Below the pieces are notes generated by a model that worked only from the letters and a program-made list of their open reading frames with translations, made no database searches and had not been told where the DNA came from. From JAUVZL01 sp965603515 (GTDB lineage: Bacteria > Hydrothermota > Tepidihabitantia > SM23-42): a stretch of DNA of 5,112 nucleotides. A program made the translations under genes and the position numbers. The stretch covers positions 1-5,112 of the forward strand of contig CBFDDH010000070.1 in NCBI GenBank assembly GCA_965603515.1, in the 5' to 3' direction. Below are positions 1 through 4,861 of the stretch, piece after piece (within the stretch, counting starts at the first letter, position 1; every line of letters starts with the position of its first letter).

Positions 1-2223
1 ACTGAAGTATTTTGCGAGAAGTTCCATCGTATCGCCTATGGTGCCTTGGGTTTCATGGCGCCGACCGAGGTGAGTTATTCATTTGTCAATGACACTTATA
101 TCTGGGGTACGTATGATGCCTTGTGGTCGCAGTTTGATCCGGGTTATCCTTTCTTTGATATGACTGGATATTCGAATCAGCGTCCAGGTATGGCGATGGT
201 TTCTGCGAAGTACTATTTGTTCGCGTCCTGGATGCCGGATTCAGCCGGTCTGGGTATGAACTATAAGGTAACGACCGCGCAGTTATTCCATGACCATGGT
301 GACGTGTTCTTTACCCTGTATTCAGTGATACCTTTGACCTTAACCGTGAGTCACCCAGCAAGTCTGCTTGCTGGTGCAACGACATTCCCGGTTACAGCTA
401 ATGACAGCTCAGTCATTGCCTTGACCGTAGACGGTGAGATCATCGGAGTTGCCGAGGGTACGGGTGGTTCTGTACCGATCACAATACCACCGCAGACACC
501 GGGTAATACTATGAAGGTCACTGTGACCAAAGCTAATTACTACCGTTATGAAGTTGATGTGCCGATCACATCGAGTACTTATCCGTATGTTACCTTGAGC
601 GGTACTTTGATCGACGATTCAGCTGGTGGTAATAATGACGGTGTGGTCAATCCGGGTGAGTCGATCGATTATGGTATTTATGGTAAGAACGTTGGTACGG
701 GTACGGCATTGAGTGTTTATGGTCTGCTTTTTGAGTCTGACACTTATGTTACCCTGACCACAGATTCGTCCTGGTACGGTAATATCCCGGAGGATGATTC
801 GTCTTTATCAAATCCGTATTATGGATTTGATGTAGCGGCTGATTGTCCGAATGGTCATGTCGTTAACTTCACCTTAGATTTCCATGATGTTAATGATAGT
901 ATCTTTACTTCTTTCCCGTCGGTTACAGTCTATGCGCCGATATTGGTATATGTTGATGTTGTCGTGCAAAATGACGGTAATGGCAATGGTATTTTGGATC
1001 CGGGTGAAGATGCTGACCTCATTGTGACGATCGAGAATGAAGGTGGTGCAACTGCTGCAAGCATAACATCGACCTTGACCACGACCTCTTCTTATATTAC
1101 GATCAATGATGCTTCAGGTAATTATGGTTCTATCGATCCGGGTAACCAGGGTTCTAATTCTGGTGACCCGTATAATGTTACGGCAAGCGCTACGACACCG
1201 ACCGGTACTCTCTGTGACTTTGAGGTCGAAGTTGTCTCGGGTATTTATGTCGAGACCTTAGAGTTCAGCCTTGTTGTCGGTAAGAAACACTATTACTTAT
1301 GGAATCCAGATCCATCACCGAGTTCTGGTCTACTCATAGATTCAATTCTTGCAGTACTTGGTTATAGCGGAGACTATGGGACCACGCTTGTTTCAGATCT
1401 TAGTATGTATCAGGCATGTTTAGTTACTACCGGGGTTTATGCAAACCGTTATTTATTTCCCTCAGGCAGTGCTGAGGCAGATCAGCTCGTTGATTTCTTG
1501 CAGAACGACAATGGTCGAGTGTACATGGAAGGTAGTGCAACCTGGTATATAGATCCATACTTTTTTGGCGGTTATGATTTCCGTTCGGTTTTTGGTATGA
1601 CCGCTACTACTTACAGTTATCAGGATATGGGTCCGGTCGTGGGTGAGAGTGGTACGTTTACTACGGGTATGAGTTTTGCTTATGCGGGTGAGAATGCCTA
1701 TATGGATCACATCAATCCTGCAGGTACTGGTTTCTTGATTTTCCATGATGGTAATAATAGTTATAATTGCGGTGTGGCAAATGATGCTGGTACGTATCGG
1801 ACCGTGGGTGTTTCTTTTGAGCTGGGTGGTTTAGTTGATGTGAGTCCGCCTTCGACGCGTGAGGCATTGATCGATTCGATCATGAAGTTCTTTGGTATTG
1901 TGATCAATCCGGGTATCCAAGAGGGTGGTTTAGTCAATATCCCGCTCAAGACTATGTTGAGTGCGCTTTATCCTAATCCTGGTGTGCGGGTGATGAATAT
2001 TCGTTATCAGGTCGCTCATTCGGCTGATGTCTCGTTGTGTGTGTATGATGCATCGGGTCGTTTAGTGCGTACTTTGGCTCAGGGTACTTGTGAGCCGGGT
2101 TACTACACAATGATCTGGGATTCCAGGGATGACTCAGGGCGTGCAGTACCTGCTGGTGTGTATTTCCTACGGTTTGAGACGGATGATTATCAGAAAACAG
2201 AAAAAGCAATACTCCTACGATAG
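1..2223 (+). CDS. Secreted gingipain-like (peptidase C25) protein, 3' portion, with sorting domain
   Basis: The frame is open from base 1 and ends at TAG 2221-2223, leaving 740 visible residues; the TTG at 46 is internal and the true start is upstream. Visible residues 1-110 resemble the end of the C25 (gingipain) catalytic region (AYGALGFMAPTEVSYSFVND, later LFHDHGD and TLYS). The catalytic His/Cys are not in view. Residues 111-190 match the Ig-fold C25 C-terminal domain (LTVSHP, ALTVDGEIIGVAEG, VTVTKANYYRYE). Two CARDB/Ig-like modules follow (about 195-310 and 314-426), each with a Ca-loop-like motif (NNDGVVNPGE, DGNGNGILDPGE). Residues 428-633 look like a GATase/flavodoxin-like domain, and 649-740 form a FlgD-like/type IX-like C-terminal domain (YPNP, YDASGRLVRTL, PAGVYFLR, ending KAILLR). 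By family knowledge it should be exported and surface-anchored or secreted. Catalytic activity and the sorting route are inferred. Confidence 0.85.
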   Translation, partial: TEVFCEKFHRIAYGALGFMAPTEVSYSFVNDTYIWGTYDALWSQFDPGYPFFDMTGYSNQRPGMAMVSAKYYLFASWMPDSAGLGMNYKVTTAQLFHDHGDVFFTLYSVIPLTLTVSHPASLLAGATTFPVTANDSSVIALTVDGEIIGVAEGTGGSVPITIPPQTPGNTMKVTVTKANYYRYEVDVPITSSTYPYVTLSGTLIDDSAGGNNDGVVNPGESIDYGIYGKNVGTGTALSVYGLLFESDTYVTLTTDSSWYGNIPEDDSSLSNPYYGFDVAADCPNGHVVNFTLDFHDVNDSIFTSFPSVTVYAPILVYVDVVVQNDGNGNGILDPGEDADLIVTIENEGGATAASITSTLTTTSSYITINDASGNYGSIDPGNQGSNSGDPYNVTASATTPTGTLCDFEVEVVSGIYVETLEFSLVVGKKHYYLWNPDPSPSSGLLIDSILAVLGYSGDYGTTLVSDLSMYQACLVTTGVYANRYLFPSGSAEADQLVDFLQNDNGRVYMEGSATWYIDPYFFGGYDFRSVFGMTATTYSYQDMGPVVGESGTFTTGMSFAYAGENAYMDHINPAGTGFLIFHDGNNSYNCGVANDAGTYRTVGVSFELGGLVDVSPPSTREALIDSIMKFFGIVINPGIQEGGLVNIPLKTMLSALYPNPGVRVMNIRYQVAHSADVSLCVYDASGRLVRTLAQGTCEPGYYTMIWDSRDDSGRAVPAGVYFLRFETDDYQKTEKAILLR

Positions 2224-2232
2224 CTTGATATA

Positions 2233-2250
2233 ACCTGTAACGATACAGGT
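2233..2250 (+). repeat. Small hairpin after the protease stop codon
   Basis: A perfect 7-bp stem (ACCTGTA / TACAGGT) with loop ACGA lies 9 nt after the TAG stop. It is not followed by a T-run. It may be an mRNA 3'-end stabilising structure or the upstream half of a double terminator together with the larger hairpin at 2262-2302. Confidence 0.4.
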
Positions 2251-2261
2251 AAAGACAATCA

Positions 2262-2302
2262 ATTTGGGGTCGAGAGGTTAATATGACTTCTCGACCCCAA
2301 AT
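2262..2302 (+). terminator. Strong hairpin between convergent genes, probable (bidirectional) terminator
   Basis: A perfect 14-bp inverted repeat (ATTTGGGGTCGAGA / TCTCGACCCCAAAT) encloses 13 nt, and the stem can extend inward with G-U, G-C and T-A pairs. It lies about 40 bp after the protease stop and faces the 3' end of the HD-GYP gene. The plus-strand continuation is GCTTTATA; the minus-strand continuation is TGATTGTCTTT. Both are only moderately T-rich, so termination is likely but not textbook. Confidence 0.6.
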
Positions 2303-2522
2303 GCTTTATAGTATCATTACAAAGAGCACTTCGCTTTCGCTCAGCACCGTCCCCACTTCTCGGTAGAGAAGTTTGCTGTTGCCAAGCGCTTGTGTCGGTT
2401 TAAGCAAGGTCAATTATAGCAACGAAGATATCAAAGAACTGTGCGTGCATTAAAGAAACAACTGTTGGGGAAGTAAATGTCTAATGTCAAGACCTGCCAC
2501 CTTTTTCCAGGTTTAAGTGTCA
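2303..2522. other. Gene-free stretch between convergent genes
   Basis: I find no credible gene in either strand. The stretch has a perfect 7-bp hairpin at 2355-2372 (ACTTCTC, loop GGTA, GAGAAGT) and, just 5' of it, an echoing run CTTCGCTTTCGCTC, which looks like decayed dispersed-repeat DNA. A weak inverted repeat ACCTG/CAGGT (2492-2496 and 2508-2512) lies about 10 bp past the HD-GYP stop. It has no T-run and is a poor terminator candidate. Confidence 0.4.
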
Positions 2523-3170
2523 TTATATCTTTTTTCGGCAAGCGCCGATATTTAGGATAGTAATAAACGCATCTACTACGATTGGATCAAACTGCGAGCC
2601 TGAACACCCCTGAATTTCTCGTGCTGCTTGCTCCTTTGTCCTCGCTTCTCTGTACGGTCTTTTTGAGGTCATCGCATCATAGGCGTCTGCAACGGCAATG
2701 ATCCTGCCGATGAAAGGGATATTGTCTTTCACGAGTCCTTCTGGATAACCCAGGCCATCAAACCGCTCGTGATGAGTTTTTACACCACCCAAAGCCTCCT
2801 GGAATTCAGTGAAGCCAGCCAATATATAGTATCCCTTTATGGCATGCTGGTGTATTTCACTCTTTTCTCGCTCAGTCAATGATGAAGGCTTTATGAGAAT
2901 TTTTTCATCAATACATATTTTGCCAAAATCATGGAGTAGTGCTGCGGTTTCAAGGATGACCATTTCTTTCTCTTCCAACTCGAGTTGCCTCCCGAGCTGC
3001 AATGAGTAGCTGCTAACTCTTTGATTGTGCCCGTCACGATAGGGAACCTGGCTGTCGACTCTTGCGCTGATTTCTCTCAGCTCTCTTAATGCTTCTTTTG
3101 GCTTGTCATGCAGTATTTTTGCTATTTTACGCAGACAGCTAATGATCTCATCAAGATCAATGTTTTCCAT
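2523..3170 (-). CDS. Stand-alone HD-GYP domain protein (putative c-di-GMP phosphodiesterase)
   Basis: A 215-residue cytosolic protein consisting of one HD-GYP domain preceded by a short charged helical segment (about 1-40), with no sensor, receiver or membrane region. Metal and signature residues are visible in order: H48, the HD pair H80-D81 in LLHDFGK with K84, H109, the H133-H134 pair in HHERFDGLGYP (GYP at 141-143), and D162 in GRIIAVADAYDAMTSKRPYR. All match the canonical active-site pattern, so it should be catalytically competent. HD-GYP proteins typically hydrolyse cyclic di-GMP (some act on 3',3'-cGAMP); the substrate here is inferred. The ATG is supported by AGGGGAG about 6 nt upstream. 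It has its own promoter at 3300-3327, giving a leader of about 120 nt with no riboswitch that I recognise. Lack of a sensor suggests control by expression or by a partner protein. Confidence 0.92.
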   Translation of the reverse strand: MENIDLDEIISCLRKIAKILHDKPKEALRELREISARVDSQVPYRDGHNQRVSSYSLQLGRQLELEEKEMVILETAALLHDFGKICIDEKILIKPSSLTEREKSEIHQHAIKGYYILAGFTEFQEALGGVKTHHERFDGLGYPEGLVKDNIPFIGRIIAVADAYDAMTSKRPYREARTKEQAAREIQGCSGSQFDPIVVDAFITILNIGACRKKI

Positions 3171-3173
3171 AAA

Positions 3174-3181
3174 GCACTCCC
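3174..3181 (-). promoter_or_regulatory. Ribosome binding site of the HD-GYP gene
   Basis: On the minus strand, a purine-rich AGGGGAG precedes the ATG at 3170 with a spacer of about 5-7 nt. It fixes this ATG as the start; no better in-frame start lies nearby. Confidence 0.6.
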
Positions 3182-3299
3182 CTCATTATGGAGTCTTCTG
3201 TTTTTAATACTTCCGCCCTTATGCACAAATAACCCTCAGGTCTAATATTGCAAAGATGAACTTAAAAGTTAGATTTTATTGTTGTAATGCTTCTAATTT

Positions 3300-3327
3300 A
3301 TTATACAGCTACTAAGCCTGAGGTCAA
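3300..3327 (-). promoter_or_regulatory. Sigma-70-type promoter of the HD-GYP gene
   Basis: On the minus strand, TTGACC (3327-3322) is followed by a 16-bp spacer and a perfect TATAAT (3305-3300). Transcription would start near 3293, about 120 nt upstream of the ATG. The -35 box forms the right half of an inverted repeat (3322-3336), and a 22-bp element (3349-3370) lies 21 bp upstream of it. The same layout is seen in front of the ferritin-like gene. Confidence 0.75.
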
Positions 3328-3336
3328 GTATTGACA
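3322..3336. promoter_or_regulatory. Inverted repeat over the HD-GYP -35 box (candidate operator)
   Basis: The plus strand reads GTCAA GTA TTGAC, a perfect 5-bp inverted repeat with a 3-bp centre, extended one base each side. One half is the -35 box of the HD-GYP promoter; the other half is a TTGACA pointing the other way with no good -10 box after it. It could bind a dimeric regulator or be the relic of a divergent promoter. Confidence 0.4.
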
Positions 3337-3348
3337 GCTCACTCCCCA

Positions 3349-3370
3349 TAGCAACAGTATCCCGTGGGGG
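3349..3370. repeat. 22-bp conserved upstream element, HD-GYP copy
   Basis: The plus strand reads TAGCAACAG followed by TATCCCGTGGGGG. It is identical at 20 of 22 positions to 4010-4031 and lies exactly 21 bp upstream of the HD-GYP -35 box, the same distance as at the ferritin-like gene. It is probably a regulator-binding site; no known regulator motif was recognised. Confidence 0.6.
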
Positions 3371-3374
3371 GGGG
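3366..3374. repeat. Run of nine G residues
   Basis: Nine consecutive G bases extend the end of the 22-bp element, where the other copy has only five. The tract lies between the ferritin-like stop codon and the HD-GYP promoter. Such homopolymers are prone to slippage in replication and to sequencing error. Confidence 0.7.
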
Positions 3375-3443
3375 TATTGTAGCCTCCACTCTTACTCCTC
3401 AATAATTCCTTCTCAATCTTCAATAACCCCCTATCTGGCAAGA

Positions 3444-3899
3444 TCAAAAAAACTTTCTGTGAGTTGACCACATATCCTCTACTACCCGGTAATGTTCTGC
3501 AAAACCTTTTGCACATTCGCGTATGAAACTTTTTGCCTCGGCCGTATATCCATTGAATGACTCGAAGACTTCGCCATCAACGATCGCTTTCTCGATATCT
3601 AATGCTACTGAAAGGGCGGTTGTTAGTGAAATATCTTCCTTTTCCGCACGGACTAACTCTTTTGCAATATAATCCATGGAGATTTTTATAATGTTTGGTT
3701 TGTATGTTTCAAAATCAAATCGAGCATGACCTTCTTTAATCATTTGTGAAAGTTTGCGAATTTGCTCTGCATGCTCCTTCTCTTCCCATGAAACTGTAGA
3801 CCAAAACTCTTTGTGGTCGGGGAATTTTTGGGCGTATGCGGCATACAATTGACTAATTGCCTCTTCATGTTTGCTCAATATTTCCATTGTATCATTCAT
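3444..3899 (-). CDS. Rubrerythrin-like / ferritin-superfamily protein without rubredoxin domain
   Basis: A 151-residue protein with the four-helix layout of the ferritin-like superfamily. Helix A has HEEAISQLYAAYAQ (E12/E13). Helix B has the metal-site motif WEEKEHAEQI (E39/E40 and H43, an ExxH pattern). The third helix has ALDIEKAIVDGEVF (E103, E110), and the fourth has AEHYRVVEDMW (E135, H136). It is shorter than classical rubrerythrin and lacks the C-terminal CxxC rubredoxin module. By family it would bind a di-iron centre and act in peroxide reduction or iron handling in the cytosol; the activity is inferred. The ATG at 3899 has a strong SD (GAGGAG, 5-nt spacer). An in-frame ATG four codons later is less well placed. 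A consensus promoter lies at 3961-3988, giving a leader of about 55 nt. There is no clear terminator before the HD-GYP promoter, so some read-through is possible. Confidence 0.85.
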   Translation of the reverse strand: MNDTMEILSKHEEAISQLYAAYAQKFPDHKEFWSTVSWEEKEHAEQIRKLSQMIKEGHARFDFETYKPNIIKISMDYIAKELVRAEKEDISLTTALSVALDIEKAIVDGEVFESFNGYTAEAKSFIRECAKGFAEHYRVVEDMWSTHRKFF

Positions 3900-3904
3900 T
3901 TATT

Positions 3905-3910
3905 CTCCTC
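3905..3910 (-). promoter_or_regulatory. Ribosome binding site of the ferritin-like gene
   Basis: GAGGAG on the minus strand, 5 nt before the ATG at 3899, within a purine-rich tract. It supports the first ATG over the one four codons downstream. Confidence 0.75.
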
Positions 3911-3960
3911 TTCTTCTTTATACTTATCTTTGACCCTCGTCACAATCTCCCTAACGATAG

Positions 3961-3988
3961 ATTATAGCACAGAGCCCAGTTCTGTCAA
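3961..3988 (-). promoter_or_regulatory. Consensus sigma-70-type promoter of the ferritin-like gene
   Basis: On the minus strand, a perfect TTGACA (3988-3983), a 16-bp spacer and a perfect TATAAT (3966-3961). Transcription would start near 3954, about 55 nt before the ATG. The -35 box is half of a palindrome shared with a divergent plus-strand promoter. Confidence 0.85.
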
Positions 3989-3996
3989 CCTTGACA
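3983..3996. promoter_or_regulatory. Palindrome joining two divergent -35 boxes (candidate operator)
   Basis: The plus strand reads TGTCAA CC TTGACA, a perfect 6-bp inverted repeat with a 2-bp centre. The left half is the -35 box of the minus-strand ferritin-like promoter and the right half is the -35 box of a plus-strand promoter. RNA polymerases could not occupy both at once, and a dimeric regulator could bind here. Confidence 0.5.
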
Positions 3997-4019
3997 TCCT
4001 AGGACAGATTAGCTACAAT
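3991..4019 (+). promoter_or_regulatory. Divergent plus-strand promoter toward the Cys-rich reading frame
   Basis: TTGACA (3991-3996), a 17-bp spacer and TACAAT (4014-4019) give one mismatch to the sigma-70 consensus at optimal spacing. The start would be near 4026, only about 10 nt before the GTG at 4036. The -10 box lies inside the 22-bp conserved element (4010-4031), so a protein bound there would block this promoter. Confidence 0.6.
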
Positions 4020-4031
4020 ATCCCGTGGGGG
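4010..4031. repeat. 22-bp conserved upstream element, ferritin copy
   Basis: The plus strand reads TAGCTACAA followed by TATCCCGTGGGGG, 20 of 22 identical to 3349-3370. It ends 21 bp upstream of the ferritin-like -35 box, the same spacing as at the HD-GYP gene, although the 21-bp spacers themselves do not match. Confidence 0.6.
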
Positions 4032-4035
4032 TAAC

Positions 4036-4251
4036 GTGAACTGTCCGAAGTGTAAAGCCGAATGCGTACCGCAAACCTCAGAGAACACCTGGTGCGAGTT
4101 CTACCTCTTTCAGTCTACAACATGTGTATCTTCTACTAAATATCTTGCTTCCGGCACCCATTCGACATCAGGTAGTAGTTGCATATCATGTCGTCGAAAA
4201 TATCCAGCAAAATATAGCAATACATTATTCTGCTTGAAAGCATTTTTGTGA
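4036..4251 (+). CDS. Short Cys-rich reading frame, possible remnant of a zinc-ribbon gene
   Basis: This 71-codon frame starts with GTG at 4036, just after a plausible promoter, and begins MNCPKCKAEC, which looks like the first knuckle of a zinc ribbon (C3, C6, C10). A second CxxC pair occurs at C49/C52. From codon 26 on, it overlaps an opposing minus-strand frame of more natural composition, and this part is Ser/Thr-rich and unconvincing. No Shine-Dalgarno is clear; only a G-run lies 4 nt upstream. I read codons 1-25 as a possible genuine gene start whose downstream part was lost or replaced. It could equally be a chance frame. No function is claimed. Confidence 0.25.
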   Translation: MNCPKCKAECVPQTSENTWCEFYLFQSTTCVSSTKYLASGTHSTSGSSCISCRRKYPAKYSNTLFCLKAFL

Positions 4252-4436
4252 GCTATTACAATTTCTGCCAGACAGCGTCCAAACTGAGATTTTTTCAAAC
4301 CAGCGCCCGTTGCCTCTTTATATATTTTTTTAAGCACATTTGGGTGCTGCTCATTGCCATTATCAGATAATCTCTTATCAAATTCATTCTTAGAAATATT
4401 GAACTCAACACCATATTCCTGTGTAAGGATATGGGG
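4110..4436 (-). pseudogene. Fragment of an unrecognised gene, 5' end cut off by a repeat element
   Basis: A minus-strand frame of 108 codons runs from 4436 to a TGA at 4110-4112. It opens PHILTQEYGVEFNISKNEF, continues LKKIYKEATGAGLKKSQFG and AEIVIAHKNAFKQNN, and ends VEDTHVVD. Composition and predicted amphipathic helices look like a real globular protein, but I do not recognise the family. There is no ATG. The only usual start inside it is a GTG at 4337 without a Shine-Dalgarno, which would discard 33 protein-like codons. The frame is closed upstream by a TGA contributed by the terminal TGACCCC of the repeat at 4433-4524. The simplest reading is a gene truncated at its 5' end by that element. 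No promoter is seen. Confidence 0.45.
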
Positions 4437-4524
4437 TCAAATCTCAACATTATACATGGATGCTGAAACAAGTTCAGCATGACAGAGAAGAGTGAGATTG
4501 CTTCGCTACGCTCGCAATGACCCC
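4433..4524. repeat. 92-bp dispersed palindromic (MITE/REP-like) repeat
   Basis: The element is bounded by inverted ends GGGGTCA (4433-4439) and TGACCCC (4518-4524). Inside are a perfect 8-bp hairpin, ATGCTGAA, loop ACAAG, TTCAGCAT (4460-4480), and a weaker ATTGC/GCAAT pair (4497-4501 and 4514-4518) around CTTCGCTACGCTC. Minus-strand translation gives the familiar spurious strings GHCERSEAIS and MLNLFQHP, found where such non-coding repeats have spread through genomes. It codes for nothing and would need a transposase supplied elsewhere. Confidence 0.7.
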
Positions 4525-4560
4525 GATTTCGGCTTTTATCCTGAACCAACTCTCCTGATA

Positions 4561-4588
4561 TTGACATTCTTTAAATTTCACATATAAT
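4561..4588 (+). promoter_or_regulatory. Consensus promoter of the tRNA-Thr/tRNA-Tyr unit
   Basis: A perfect TTGACA (4561-4566), a 16-bp AT-rich spacer and a perfect TATAAT (4583-4588). The predicted start near 4595 leaves a short 5' leader before the first tRNA at 4628. It lacks the 22-bp element found upstream of the two protein-gene promoters. Confidence 0.85.
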
Positions 4589-4627
4589 CGTGGTGAATTA
4601 GATGTATGCCGACTTGACAAAGCTTTT

Positions 4628-4699
4628 GCCGGGGTAGCTCAGGGGTAGAGCAGTGGTTTTGTAAACCTCAGGTCGGGGGTTCGAATCCCTTTCCCGGCT
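4628..4699 (+). tRNA. tRNA-Thr (anticodon UGU)
   Basis: The cloverleaf folds as acceptor GCCGGGG / TCCCGGC (one G-U), D-stem GCTC/GAGC, anticodon loop TTTGTAA with TGT at positions 34-36, a 5-nt variable loop, and T-loop TTCGAAT with two G-U pairs in its stem. The discriminator base is T and no CCA is encoded. The anticodon stem GTGGT/ACCTC carries one T-T mismatch at the second pair (28-42), which is unusual. It decodes ACA and is the first gene of a two-tRNA unit. Confidence 0.93.
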
Positions 4700-4753
4700 G
4701 ACCAAGAGTCGTATTTAGAAAGAAAAATAGATAGTTAGTATCATAAACAATCC

Positions 4754-4836
4754 GGGTAGGTACCCAAGCGGTCAAAGGGGGCAGACTGTAAATCTGCTGG
4801 CGTAAGCCTTCGAAGGTTCGAGTCCTTCCCTGCCCA
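4754..4836 (+). tRNA. tRNA-Tyr (anticodon GUA)
   Basis: A class II tRNA with acceptor GGGTAGG / CCTGCCC (one wobble), a perfect anticodon stem GCAGA/TCTGC with loop CTGTAAA (GTA at 34-36), a long variable arm, and T-arm GAAGG TTCGAGT CCTTC. The discriminator is A and no CCA is encoded. It lies 54 nt downstream of tRNA-Thr with no promoter between, so both are probably processed from one transcript. Confidence 0.96.
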
Positions 4837-4861
4837 TAAAAGGGGGCTTTGCCCCCTTTTA
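4837..4861 (+). terminator. Intrinsic terminator of the tRNA unit
   Basis: An 11-bp perfect stem, TAAAAGGGGGC and its complement, with loop TTT; the T-run is in the 3' arm. It starts directly after the tRNA-Tyr discriminator base. The AAAA/TTTT flanks make it potentially functional in both directions. Confidence 0.9.

Noticed and set aside
1462..2209. Three minus-strand reading frames (1462-1746, 1761-1949, 1973-2209)
   Set aside because: They lie wholly antisense to the well-supported protease gene and have unnatural composition (His/Thr/Pro-rich) and no ribosome binding site.
3171..3293. A c-di-GMP riboswitch in the roughly 120-nt leader of the HD-GYP gene
   Set aside because: It would be biologically attractive, but I cannot find the conserved GEMM core or a convincing multi-helix fold, only a short AACTT/AAGTT palindrome. 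A covariance-model search would decide.
3301..3516. Minus-strand frame of 71 codons overlapping the 3' end of the ferritin-like gene
   Set aside because: It overlaps the real gene in another frame, runs through the promoter region of HD-GYP and has no recognisable domain.
3813..4034. Plus-strand frame of 73 codons
   Set aside because: It is antisense to the N-terminus, leader and promoter of the ferritin-like gene, with hydrophobic low-complexity content. It is a shadow frame.
4295..4567. Minus-strand 90-codon frame containing GHCERSEAIS and MLNLFQHP
   Set aside because: These strings are typical translations of a non-coding dispersed repeat, and the frame merely crosses the 92-bp element and the tRNA promoter.
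4614..4619. A second TTGACA just before tRNA-Thr as a promoter
   Set aside because: It is only 8 bp before the mature tRNA, so any -10 box would fall inside the tRNA. The promoter at 4561-4588 is complete and correctly placed.
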